The translations under genes and the position numbers were made by a program. This document shows positions 50,721 through 62,889 of a DNA stretch of 64,000 bases, one piece after another. The first letter of the stretch is position 1. Every line of letters begins with the position of its first letter. Origin of the DNA: Ophiodon elongatus (Eukaryota; Chordata; Actinopteri; Perciformes; Hexagrammidae). Location: NCBI GenBank assembly GCA_016806645.1, contig JACSYO010002133.1, positions 507,501 through 571,500 on the forward strand. Reading direction: 5' to 3'. Under the pieces are notes generated by a model, which was given only the letters and a program-made list of their open reading frames with translations, was not told the DNA's origin and searched no databases.

Positions 50721-53700
50721 ATCGTGTGTGAGGAGAAGATGCGTCACTCAGCAATGTATTGTCTGCATCCTCTATTCTTTTAGTCATTTACTTTGATTGA
50801 TTGTTTGTTTGGCCTTTTATTTTATCTAATACAATTATTGTTAGTTTAAACTATGACATTAGATAAAAACACTAACAGCCAACATAACGTTTAAGCTCCA
50901 CAAATCATGAAAACAACAAAGACTCCTCTGCTATATTACAAACTTGAGGCCGAAATGTTGACATGCAGAACATTATTATTAAGAGAGGATAACTGAGAGT
51001 TCACCAGACTCACATTATTTAGGTCTTGCTATAACTTGATTTGCACAAAGCTCTTAATTGCTTGCCTTATGATCTATAATCACGCCTTGTTGATTCTCCA
51101 TGTGTTGTTTTAGGTTTTACTCCATTTTTATGTTTACGTGGTTACGAGCATTTGATTTTTGCTTCAAAGACTTCAGTAAACTCCAAACAAGTGTTTGTTA
51201 AGAAACCTTAATTTTTCTAAGATCTAAGAATCAATGTGAATCAGGAGCTACAGCTATTTTGATTCAGGTATTTCTTTTTAATTTTGTTCAAAAGTAGGAG
51301 TGGCAGGGAAGAGGTTTCGAAAGAAAAATCTTTATGTAGGCATATTTGGTCAGGGTGGCTTTTTTGTGACTTGAAAAGAAAAACAAATGTACATATTATG
51401 AAGGACAATTTTATGTTTTCTAATGCTTTGAACAATTAATTTATTTTCATCTCATCACCATCATCACCAGTAAGGTTATTTTTTTGTATATGCCTTTATT
51501 TGCTACAGACACACACACAGAAATTTAGCAGGCATCAAATAACATACAGCAAACAGGGTGTTTGGCTTGCAGACGAAGCACACAGATTCAAGTGTAGAGT
51601 GAGACATCTGTTTTTTCTTAAATATCTCTACAGAAGGCCTACGTGTGTTTTCTGCCGCATGGTGGAGCCATAAATCACAGATCACAAGAGACACATCTAA
51701 AACACTACAAGGTCCAGGCTGATATGCGGCTGCTTGTTCTTTCTCATGAATATGCGATGATTAAAATGTCATTATCATAGATAATAAATGTCACATATTG
51801 TCTGCTTGGAAAATATTGTTCCCTCATTAATCTTCATCCATATCTTTGAGTCTTCTACCCTCTTCTATGTACACGCATAAGGCTTGCCAGATCCATCACT
51901 TCTAATTCTGCACTACAACATTTTTTTTTATGTACTTTTCCTCTTCCAGTGCACTAGTCATGAGCATAACAAACATGTCCAACTTGTTTTTAGGTGAAAA
52001 ATAATGAGAGATTTAATGGACCTAGAATGTACAGTAATAACATCCTATATTATGCCCAAACACATGACCATTGGTTTCAGCCAAAGGCTTGGTAATGACG
52101 GCTAAGCTTCACTTGATGGCACTGACGCAGTTTGTTCCACTGGTGTTGCAGCAGCCAGTAGTGGAAGTGTTTGGCTCTCTTGGACAACAGAGACATTGCT
52201 GTAAATAAGGAGTGTCGCTCGCCATCCAGCGTCTGAAACTCAAGAGTCCTAAGAAGATACTTTTTTTTTAAAACATAAAATCCCAAATGCATTGTGTATT
52301 CAATGTTGGTGTCTGCTGTCATGCCAGTGTGTTACCCACACAGCATGACCATGCTGTCTGCCACTTCCGAAAATACCCTCCAAATAACAAGTTAACGTCT
52401 ATTTATTACAGCCTATGAACATTTGTGGTAAATTATTTATTGTATCAGAAAGTTGGATCCTTAAGATGCCTGCAAAAAAAATTTTAAAAATAAAAGTGAT
52501 ACACTTTTAAGTAGATGAATCACTCTCAACTAGTCAACCAAGCGATGGAGACTCTGTTCCACTGCAGGATTAATTCTTATTGATTATTTGTAGCCTCACC
52601 AAAAGGTGTTTGAAGGTGTGGTGGGAGCCTGAGGATTAGTAAGACAAGCATCTGACCACAGAGTTTTACTGGCCTGCCTCTAGTCGTGAACATGCGTGGA
52701 GCGCAAAAGTGTTGAAATAGAGGTAAAAAGTTTATGTTTCCCATATTTGGACTTGATATTGTGCTGTTTGTATGTTGATGTATTCAATTATTCTCTGCTC
52801 TTTAGACAAAAGTCCAAAAAGCTCCTCAACTGCCGTCGAAACACAATGCCTTGAATGAATAGGAGCTATAAGATGGAAGCGTCTTCACTGGGGCTGTGGT
52901 GGGTTCTTATGGTCTGCTGCTGTTGAGTAACTTGGTAGGGATTAGGTGAAATACTGTCTTTCTTCACTCTGTGGAGATGTCGCAGTCCTAGGACCACAGA
53001 TTGCCCCACACGATGCTGCGGGACATTTCAACAGACACGGTCACACAGGGACTTCTTGTGTGCCGCTTAACGCGCTTTATGTTCATTAAGAAGGGGTTCA
53101 TTACCAAAGTGACACGAAACCTAATACAAATGTTCTCAGTTAATTTAAGTCTTTAAGAGGGAACCTTAGTTTGACTACTATTTTATTGATCTTGCCCTTT
53201 ATGAGTAACAAACGACTGAGAAAAAACATTTAAAAGACGTAAGCATGCATATGTATGCATAGATACAGACATAAACATATATATGTATATATATGTATAC
53301 ATATATACACACACACACATAAATACATACATACATAAATATATTTCTATAGCTCATATGTTCAATTCCATTTATTTTCATTGACTTAATTCATACTTTG
53401 TGTCTTTGGATTAGTCGAGTATAAGTGTACAAAGTATTAATCGAAGGTATTCCCCAGTCCCATGCATGTATTTATACAATACACACACATACACTACCAT
53501 AGATCAACTGCATGTATGTATGTATTTGGCTGATTTGGATTGAGGCATCTTTTATATGCAGCAACTCTACCAGTCTTGAAATGATGCCTCCCCCCGGTCC
53601 AACATCTCCCTGTGATCGGTCTTCCTATCCAACACATTCTCGTGGGATTTAAGGCCAACTTTCTTTTCTTTTCGTACGAGTACGAGTGTGGTGTGTTCTT

Positions 53701-54830
53701 TTGAGCAGTGGTGTTTGTAGCTTGTAGTATTACAGATACTGATCGCCTGTGCAGAGCTGCACCCTGTAATACAATCTAATGAAGCACTCAGCGTCTGGAT
53801 GGGATTAGTTTTAGTTCCAGTTGGATTAATCAAACAGCCCAGTCAACAGTGTGCGTGCTGATTGAAGTCGTGTTGTAGTTGTTTTGAATTCAGTTTAGTG
53901 AGTTGGAAAATGTAACACTAACATCATTTTACAACACGTACAGCTCTAAAATGATGTTCATATCATTTTCAATCGCTTTTATCTTTAAAGTAAATCCAGG
54001 AAGTGTGGAATAATTGGTCAGAAACTATAATGATGGCAAATTACACGTTTTCACTGCGTAAAAAGGTACGACGTTTGTATAAAAGAGGTGAATCCAGTTG
54101 TGTATCCAGAAACTAGACATGGAGATATTTTTATTTTATCTTTATATCTTTATTTTGAATATCACACCAAGTCTAATATACGTTGTGTGATCTTTCATCA
54201 TGGGAACCAGACGCAAAGGAATCACATGCTGTTTATTGTTATCTGATAGTGTTGAAAATATTTTACCAAATGTCATAACTATTGTTTTAAACCAAGATTT
54301 TTCTTTTTTTTTAAAGAAAGAAAGAAACATATCTGGCTTGCTGCCCCTGCCCCCTCCTCTCTGTCTCCTATCTCTATGTCCCTTCACTACCATCACAGCC
54401 ACAGGAAGGCCCTGGCAGCCCGAAACACTGATACTATCTCTGCGCTCCTCATCTCCGTCCTCCGCTGTGTTGAAATCTTGCCCATCCCACAAAGGGAAAC
54501 CGCTGGTGCACAACGGTCCACGGCATGGCGTCCGTTTCTGTGGGTAGACTTATGGTAATTATTGTGGCAGGTGCATGCCGTGCTCACTGACGCAGGATGG
54601 GAGTACTGGGGTTATATCACACCGGATTCTGTGAGAAATGTGTGTTGTTTAAAGGTGCAGTGCACTGTTATCCAAGCTTGTAGAGGCTTTTTTAGGAATC
54701 ACTTGTTTAAATAAGGGATATTTTTGATACGCTTTGTAGATATTTCTATGTTATATTTATGTGAAATGTTAGGATTGGCAGACATAAAAGACGTTTCATC
54801 AAAGTTCAAATAATTATTTGTTTATTTCAA
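50721..54830. other. Intergenic DNA between the SLC22 and C/EBP genes
   Basis: AT-rich, gene-poor DNA. It has a mixed TA/CA simple repeat near 53270-53340. Open frames here are short and show no domains I recognise. Confidence 0.5.
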
Positions 54831-56213
54831 GAAAACATGTGACAAAGTATTGCTTTTACAAAACATTATTACAAAATCATAAAACATATTCGACAACCAA
54901 GCAAGATTACATGTTATTTAAAACTGCGTCAACATTATTTCAAGTAATCCCACACTCATTAAGTGACAAAAGAAGTGATATATACGGAGAGAGACACTGC
55001 GATTTCATTGAATCCCCGACTAACCACAGGTGGTTGTGTAACCTTGTTGGGCAACAACACTTACAATCATATCTGACAAAGACAAGAAGTGTCGAAGATG
55101 AGGCAACGTTTGTCAAATCAAAAAATAAATCTGTCTAATGCACACAATGGTCTTCTTCTGAGGATTATTTGAGGAAAAGTTCCGGGACCTTTGATGAAAG
55201 TTCATTTGCAGCTTTTGACCTTCAGGACTTTCTGTTTCTGGACACATTTGTGCGGTGTCAAGGATTTCTAGAGTTGTGGTACAGCTTCTCCCGTCTCTCA
55301 CGGCCGTTTTACAAATCTTGATATGCACAGGCTCGCTTAAGGTTCACTCTCCAGTCTCCTCACTCACAGTTTGGGAAATACAATTACGTCTACATTCGAA
55401 CCCACCACACGTCTTCCTGCTTTATATTCAGGTGCTTAATTCAATTATTCAAAGGTCTAGTGAGCAGGGCTGTAGCCATTATTTCAGAAACACTGAGGTC
55501 GTGAGGAACTTCCCACACACTCAGAGAATTCTGACCAGACACCAACAATGTTTAAAACTTAAATGTTTTCATTCAGTTAATTGATACTGTCTGTTATTTA
55601 CCACCATGAAATGCTGTTTTAAAGCCAAATCCACACTGTCAGGAATTGAGTTGACTATTAGCAGAATTGACTTGTGTTCCACATGTTGACGGTGTGCATA
55701 TGGGGCTGTAGTGATATATATCTTAAGGGTGTAGAAAGAGTCAGCTGGAAACATTGAAAAGTCAGCTGCAGACGGAGCAATCGCTTCCAATGGCAAGTTT
55801 TTTTTCAAGTGCTTTTTTTTTAATTAGCTGCTGACGGGTTTTTTTCTGTATGTCACCATCTCAATGTAAAAAGAACATGAAGCCTACCGTAAAAGCACAG
55901 AGAGCCCAACAGGAAAATCAACCAATAGCAACAGTTTACAGGGCTTTTATGAAAGTCAATTGTAGAATGTAAATGTGCCTGAAAACCCCAGACAAAAAAA
56001 AAGACAGAGGCCGTGACCTCGCTGTCCCCAATGGCAGTTATAGCCCTGCCAGTGTCTCTCCTCACAATTGTACAATACAAAACTACAACTGAGCCCTTTT
56101 ACACCTGGCATTACTTCCCCACTTCTTTAGTTGAAAAATCAACAAGGAGGCATTTGGAGGCCGATAAACACTTATAAGGAATCTAATGCCCAAAATCAAG
56201 TACAAATGTGGTT
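54831..56213 (-). other. Possible 3' UTR of the C/EBP gene
   Basis: No coding exon seen. The first clear AATAAA on the minus strand downstream of the C/EBP stop is at 54836-54831, implying a UTR of about 1.4 kb. A nearer non-canonical signal cannot be excluded. Confidence 0.35.
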
Positions 56214-56610
56214 CTAGATACTGGAGGCCCCCGACGCTCCCTCCTCAGCTCCCTGCAGGTGCCGCTGTGACAGGATGTGTTTGAGAGAGTCCAGCTCCTG
56301 TGTCAGCTGCCCTATCCTCATCTGCAGCTTCTGGTTTTCATCCTGCAGCTGCATGGCCCTCTGCTGGGTGAGCAGGATCCTCCTGCGGGCCTTGTCCCGG
56401 CTCTTTCTCACAGCGACGTTGTTCCTCTCGCGCCGCTGGCGGTACTCCGCGCTGTCCTTGCTGATGCTCCTCTTGTTTACCGGGGCCCGCAGAGTTGGCA
56501 GGAGGAAGGCGGAGAAGTCCTGGAGGTCAGAAACACAAGTATGTTCACGTTGAGAAGCAGGGGGAGGAGTGGTGTTTGATGATTTTCCCACTTAGAAAAA
56601 ACGTGTAGGT

Positions 56611-56673
<63 letters not shown>

Positions 56674-56935
56674 GCTGAGTGTTGGCGTGGCTGTGGTGGT
56701 GGTTTGTGCTCCCAGCGCTCGAGTTGTTGCCGAGATTGGAAGAGGTGTAGGGCAGGTATGACAGTCCCATCATGTCCTCGCTGCCCCCTCTCCCCAGACC
56801 CTGAGACTGGCTGTATGGCAGCATGTCCATCTGAGCCAGCTGGCTGCTTTGTGTGGAGTGGTTCATGGTGTGGCTCTGCCCCGAGTAAGAGGTGGCCCAC
56901 TCCTGGATGACTGAGGACACTCTGGAATCAGACAT
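56214..56935 (-). CDS. cebpe-like: C/EBP-family bZIP transcription factor, CEBPE/cebp1-like, about 189 aa
   Basis: Coding exons 56672-56935 and 56214-56519 (minus strand, GT-AG, phase 0) give 88 + 101 residues. The C-terminal half is a textbook C/EBP bZIP: the basic region YRQRRERNNVAVRKSRDKAR, then a leucine zipper with heptad positions in LLTQQRAMQLQDENQKLQM and the following helix. The N-terminus carries a possible short activation segment (SYLPYTSS) but is much shorter than in mammalian C/EBP alpha, beta or epsilon. C/EBP proteins bind CCAAT-type sites as dimers; C/EBP epsilon drives granulocyte maturation. Neighbours from human 14q11.2 support CEBPE orthology, and the fish cebp1 gene is the expected counterpart. 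The first coding exon begins exactly at the ATG after acceptor cttccag. A further ATG ends the upstream exon at 57942. Confidence 0.88.
56613..56671. repeat. (CA)n microsatellite forming the donor of the C/EBP intron
   Basis: About 29 CA units. On the minus strand the exon ends CTCAGCAG and the intron reads GTGTGTGT from its first base. Confidence 0.9.
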
Positions 56936-57279
56936 CTGGAAGGGGTCGGAAGCAGAAAAAGAGCAGCTTTTTATTTTATTTTAAGTTTACATGTGTGTGT
57001 GTGTTTTTTTAATTTTTATTGGAAGCAAAGAACCACATGGACAAAATATAAACAGACACGACTCTGACAGCTGCAAAAGTAATACACAGGGAAGATAAAT
57101 AAACCAAGAACACAAGACATAAAGGCTGAGCTATTAAACAACCCAACAACTTTAATTAGCTCCAATTTGACCAACTACAACAATAAAAGGCAGCACATGA
57201 TATTGTCCTGGTAATGATGATAATTAAAGATAAAAACCTAATTCAACTCCGGAAAGGCCTTAATGTGCTGCATATTGTG

Positions 57280-57850
57280 TACTTTTACTTTTACTTTTGA
57301 TACTAAAGTACATTACTCAATTCTTCTTTTCGTTCCATGAAGCTTGTGGTTATTACTCAATTAACAATGCAGGACTCATAATGGAGTATTGTTAATGATT
57401 ATAAACGGCCGATGCAAAATTGTGGCAAATAACAATTTACAAGTTAAGAATACAGTTTTTTAAAAGACAGCTTATTAAAGATGAAATAATTAGTAGATTA
57501 ATTGATTAGTTGATTGGCATAAAGTTAACCAACAACATTTATGATTATCAATTAATTATCTGATTAATGTCTTAAGGTAAAAAAAAAAAAGAAGCAAAAA
57601 GCAAATAAAACAACTTTGTTTCCAGCTTCACAAATGTGGATAGTTGCTGGTTTAATTTCTCTTCTATGAAAGTAAACGTTTGGGTCTTTAGGCTTTTGAC
57701 TGTTGGTCAGACAAAATAAGCTCAAACAACTACACCTGGGTTGTGATGTGCATTTTTCATTACTTTCTGAAAGTTTACTGACAAAACGATCGATCAATTA
57801 ACTGAGAAAATAATCAGCAGACTAATTACCTAGGAAGGAAATAGTTTGAT
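57280..57850. repeat. Teleost interspersed repeats in the C/EBP 5' intron
   Basis: At 57280-57400, tgtacttttacttttactttt, gatactaaagtacattactc and atgcaggactcataatggag match the repeat also seen reversed at 31935-32110. At 57470-57850, attgattagttgattggc, atcaattaattatctgatta and gatcgatcaattaactgaga match the CGATTAAT-type repeat. Both lie within the intron between the non-coding and first coding exon. Confidence 0.55.
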
Positions 57851-57941
57851 GAAGCCCAAAATTAACGGAAAACATACCTCGTACAGGACAGGACAAAAAT
57901 GAACTGCAGGCACACACTAATAAAGCTCTGATGGGACTTAC

Positions 57942-58050
57942 CATGACTGAGCTCTTCACAAACTCTCTGAATATGCTTCAGGTTCCTCTGAGTTTAACTG
58001 AAAAGGGTCTGAAAGGAGGAGACAGAGAGGAGTTTGACACCTGTCTGTTC
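57942..58050 (-). other. cebpe-like: 5' exon of the C/EBP gene, ending in an ATG
   Basis: On the minus strand ...GAGCTCAGTCATG|GTAAGTCCC gives a near-perfect donor. The last codon of this exon is ATG, in phase with the following exon that itself starts with ATG, so translation may start here and add one methionine. The 5' edge is not defined by sequence. Confidence 0.55.
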
Positions 58051-58065
58051 TCACATCACTCCTTC

Positions 58066-58088
58066 CTCTCTCTCTCTCTCTCTCTCTC
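58066..58088. repeat. (CT)n simple repeat
   Basis: A tract of about eleven CT units between the divergent C/EBP and neuroguidin genes. Polypyrimidine tracts of this kind are common near fish promoters. Confidence 0.85.
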
Positions 58089-58485
58089 ACGCATAAATGA
58101 CAGGAAAGAGAGCACACAGACAGAAAGTGAAGCAGAAGCAGCTTGTCTTGACTCCCATCATATCTATAGGTTATGTATCTTCACAGCTGATCATATTGAC
58201 AGTTTTTAGTATTTAAAAAAAAAAAAGAATTATGGGACAAGAATATTCAATAACTTTTAGAAGCAGGTCACAATGAATAATTAACTAATAAATAAATAAA
58301 TAATAAATAATGAATAGCTTTCCTTTACACCCCGCTTTTGTTGCCACTCATTACTACATAGTAACACTGTCACAGTGGGCCACAGTCTGTGCACTAATAC
58401 TGTACCACTGCATCGTGCAGAAAGCAAACCGAGTGCAGTGTGACGATTGTCCCTCTGCGGCCTCCATAGCGTACAGTGAAACAAA

Positions 58486-61400
58486 ATGGCGGCCCCTGTT
58501 GACAACGTGAGTGGAGCTCAGCTAGCTGCGAGCTAATAAAACATGTATTTTATCGTCCTACGCTGTATAATAATACTATAGACAATGACGACAGTGTGAC
58601 GTGTGCTCTGAACTATCTTTTGTACCTGAGACTGATGAAAAAGGGTTCGTGATGGTGGTTGTTTTGTTATGAATGAGCTCAGCTAGCCACCAGCTAACTT
58701 AACTTTTAGTAGCAGTTCTACAACGTTATACACGTTTTACTGAAGGTACATGATGCTGTGGGCAGGTTTGCTTTATGTTTCTGACTTGTTTGTTTTCTGA
58801 CAGGATTTAATTGAAAGCGATTTGCCTGCAGCTGTACAGCTGCTGAGAAACCTCACAGAACAGGTAAGAGCTGCGTGTCTGATAGTACTGTAATAATAAT
58901 GTTCATTAGTAGAGGTATGGTGAGTCCTTTTGAAATGACTGAAACTGTACGAACACATTCATGAGCACAGTTAGATCTCATTGTGGCATATGAATGCATA
59001 ATAGTCTGATCATAATGATCCTGTTGTTTCATTGTGTTGTTTTTTATTTATTTATTTTTGTCTGACCTGGTGTGTCTCTTTCACCATGATGATTTGAATG
59101 ATTTGTTACTTTTGTCACAGAAAGCTTGCGTAGTGACAGAATATCTACGTTTCCACGGCTGAACCACTGTGTCTTTTCTCTTCAGGTGGCCTCGGTTACA
59201 GGTCATGTGCGTGAGCTGATCACAAAAGTCAAAGATGGAGCTTTTAAGACCTCAGAGGTGAGTGGAGACGGTTATTAAATGTCCTGGACCTTCAAAAGAC
59301 CCAGGCTCACTGCTTGTCTGTCAGTTTTCCAGGCCTGTGTTTCCAGTGAATAAAAATGTCCAATGTAAAAGAAATGTCTCCTTTGTATCGGGACCGAACT
59401 AAGGACTTGCTTTCCCCAGGTCTGGTCCAGACCAACAGCCCTTTGTGACTCTCCGTCTGTCTCCGTCTGTCTCCCTGCAGGGTTTGTCCTTCTTGGACCT
59501 TCGGTATCACCTGCTGCTCTTCTACCTTCAAGACCTCACTCACCTGATCAGCGTGAAAACGGAAGGAGGCAAAATAAAAGACAGCGACGCCTTGAACAGA
59601 CTGGTCACAATCAGAACGGTGAGGTGGCAGGCCGCTGTTAATACACCTTTTTATTTATTTTCTTGCATATCCAGCTAACGCAGCGTCTCGTTGCTTTTCT
59701 CCTCCTGTTTTAAGGTCCTGGAGAAGATGCGACCATTAGACCACAAACTTAAGTACCAGATTGATAAACTGGTGCGCACAGCTGTCACCGGCAGTTTGGG
59801 TAAACCTGATTTATTTTTGTGCGATTGTCAGTTGTCTGATTTCCGTCCCTCCGTTTTTCACAGGTTTTGTGTTTATAACAACGTCTTTTTTTGATTTTCA
59901 GCTGAAAATGACCCGCTGCAGCTGCGTCCTAATCCTGAGAATCTCGTCAGCAAAGTAAGAGCTGAATGTTGTGGTCATTTTAACCCCCATTTTTATTTGG
60001 GTGGTCCAGTTTGGTTCGTCTTAAATTCCCCTTATGGATTGCTTCAAGACCTTTAATCAAGTCAGGCTACCATTGATTTTATTAATTGGGGATAACAAAA
60101 AACATGTAATACTTTGTAAATTTCTAATTCAAATACAGAACATACATTAATGTAACTGTCTGACTGACTTTGTTTCTTTGCTTCATCAACCAGTTGAGTG
60201 AATCTGAGGAGTCTGAAGGGGAAGCTGAGAATAAGACGGAGAAGAAAGCAGCCCACTCTAGTGGCAAGAAATATGTACCGCCAAAGATTGCACCAGTGCA
60301 TTATGGTAATGTCATATGTCTTTTTAAACCGTTCTTTGGTGTCATTGCTTGTCATAAAAACACGAATCATCTTTTCAAGGTTATACTTTTCCTCGGTTAA
60401 ATACTTCTGTGGAAGTTAATTACGCTGTTTTGTAATGAAGCGAGCGGCTGCCCTGCTTCTTTCGGTACAGTTAGCCATGCTCTTATGCCCCTCTGGCTGA
60501 TGTGCCTCAAAATAAAGACCAACAATTCTCATCTCAACCTGTCTCCCCCTCCCCTCACCCCCACCCCCCAGATGGTGACATCACAGAAGCAGACAAGAAG
60601 AAGGCTCAGTCAGAGCGCCAGCGGCGAGCCGCCCTCCGAAGCTCTGTGATCCAGGAGCTGAGGCAGCAGTACAGCGACGCTCCAGAGGAGATCCGGGACA
60701 GAAGAGACTTCCAGAGCGATCGCGAGAGCCGCGACGAGCTCCATAGGTGGTTACTTGTTTAATTTGTCTGATCACAATATGATATTGGGGCGAGATGCAG
60801 GATGAAACACAGCGGGATTACATCAGTTACTTGAATATTTGACGTGAAGAAGTGCGCCACACGCTACATGGGATGAGCTTTACAGATGTCACTTTTCCAT
60901 CGACACTAACTCTGTTCTTCTTCAAAGGAAAAACTACGAGGAGTCGATGATGGTGCGTCTCAACATGCCAGACCGCCAGAAGAGCATCAGAAAGAGAAGC
61001 ATGATGACCATGTCCGGCCAGCTGAGCGGCATCACACACTTCGGTGACATCACAGCTCTGACAGGCGGCGAAGGCGGGCAGGTGAGCTGGCAGGGACATT
61101 CTTTACACCAACCCGCCAGAAAAGGGGGGGGGTCATATAGCTGCGCTACAGGAAAGGCCGCGGTGGAAACATTGCTGTCAGTGGAAAAAAAAAATCTGAA
61201 TTTGTGGTCCAGAAATCTCTCTTTTTAAAGGGTTTTGGTGGGAGTTTGTCTCAGGAAGTAGAGGCTCTATTGAAGCAGTAGACACGCTGAACTACATATA
61301 TATTGTTATTCGATTTGGGCTGCCACCAGTACGTAATCAATGTCGGACAGAACTCTAGGGTGCGTGTTGTAGCTGAGGTGCTCATACATTAGCAGATCTT

Positions 61401-62125
61401 GGTGACTCAGTAGTCTGGTGCTGTGCCGGCAGCTCGATGCCCACACAGGTTTGGCATGCCGTCCCGCTCCGTACTCTGTTTCCTGTCACAATTCACTTTC
61501 TGCCCTCATAAAAAGCACTAATGAGTTGGAGTAATGACTTGCCGACCTCACGCTGCTTGCAGATGTGGAAAAATTTGTTCCGCTAAATGTATTAGGAAAA
61601 TCCTATGTTTAGATTTTGTGCTGGACAACACGTGAAGCCACCAAACGATGTTAACAGGCTCATCTCCCTCCAGTATGAATGGGAGCATTGTGGCGGGCTT
61701 TTATTTAGATCACATTCTTGATGCGTCTGCTGCTTCTTACACTTTTTGTCTTCAATGGTGCAGGACGGGGACAACTCTCGGCCCAAGAAAAAGAAGAAAC
61801 TCATGAAGAAAAAAACCAAAAGACGAGGTGAGGACATTCAAATACATCAGACAGCACAAATGACTATTTCTTTAAAAAAAAAAAAAAAAAGTAAACGGAT
61901 TATGGTCAAGTAACTTGAACTCCTACGTAATGTCCAGAGAACTTTTCCAACATGGGCTTTGTCTTAAGTTTGCTTTTAGTGTAACACTAGAACTATGTGA
62001 CTTATTTTACAAAAACAATACAATATTGATCATTTTAAATCGCAGCAAAAGTGCTTTTCCAGTTTGATTGTTTCATGTTAATAATAACCCCCCCCTTCTC
62101 TGCAGCTTTTAAGAAGCACAGATAA
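58486..62125 (+). CDS. ngdn: Neuroguidin (EIF4E-binding protein, Sas10/Utp3/C1D family), 11 exons, 317 aa
   Basis: Exons: 58486-58506, 58804-58863, 59186-59257, 59481-59618, 59715-59799, 59902-59954, 60194-60305, 60572-60746, 60928-61081, 61764-61827 and 62106-62125. All are GT-AG with consistent phase, 954 bases in total. The protein starts MAAPVDNDLIESDLP. Its N-terminal helical Sas10/Utp3/C1D domain includes FLDLRYHLLLFYLQDL and MRPLDHKLKYQIDKL, then come an acidic SESEESEGEAE stretch, KYVPPKIAPVHY, a charged middle region, and a lysine-rich C-terminus (KKKKKLMKKKTKRR) likely to be a nuclear or nucleolar signal. Length fits vertebrate neuroguidin (about 315 aa). The family acts in small-subunit ribosome biogenesis, and neuroguidin also binds CPEB and eIF4E to repress translation. 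The ATG at 58486 has A at -3 and G at +4. The gene appears intact. Confidence 0.95.
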
Positions 62126-62285
62126 CCTGAAACGTGAGGCTCACCGGCTGAAGACACGAAGACTTCTCACCAACAGCCATCATCACTTTAGTTTGTGCTT
62201 CAGAGGAGTTTGTTGTCATCAATTCCCCACTTCAGTGTAGTTTGTTTTTAATTCAGTTTGTGGAATAAACATTTACTGTTGGATC
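62126..62285 (+). other. ngdn: Neuroguidin 3' UTR with poly(A) signal
   Basis: The TAA at 62123-62125 is followed by about 140 nt of UTR and a canonical AATAAA at 62264-62269. Confidence 0.8.
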
Positions 62286-62889
62286 TGTATGTCACGTTAT
62301 TCATCTCCATTAGAGGGCAGTCACATTGCCTCCTTATCAAACAGACAAAACACTCCTTGTGCCATCTAATAGCCCCCAGCTGGAGAGCCATGATAATGTA
62401 GAGGAAATATGCAGATGACATTTTGGGACACATTTACAAGTATCTGTACAGAAAACCAGCCAGATGCCAATTCAAGACCTAATCACAGCCTGGTGCAGTA
62501 GGCACACCAGTCACCTGACAAATTAAATCATTTAATTATGCATTCCTTTTGTTAAATTCACATCACAGTAGGGAAACCAAGTGTTGTATTTAGTTAGTAA
62601 CCGTAGTGAGTCTGCAGTTTGATCATGTCAAATTATGCACCATCAAAGTGACAAACAAACCTTAGTGTACCGTTGAGGTTGTCTTAACATTAAGATATTT
62701 AAGGTTTGGCCTGCAATGGCAGTAATGACCACTTAGCTGATACTTAATGATTCCTTCTGAAACAAACCCCAGCCACCTAATATTGCCCGTGAGGGAACCA
62801 ATAAATGTGCGTGTGGATGCTATTAAACCATCACTAATGCAGACCGGAGGGGGCAGGCCAGTCGAAACAAACTCACACAGACGCAGTCT
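62286..62889. other. Short intergenic spacer between convergent genes
   Basis: About 600 bp between the neuroguidin poly(A) site and that of the next, minus-strand gene. It carries a CTCF-like CCATTAGAGGGCAG at 62307-62320. No exon was recognised. Confidence 0.55.
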
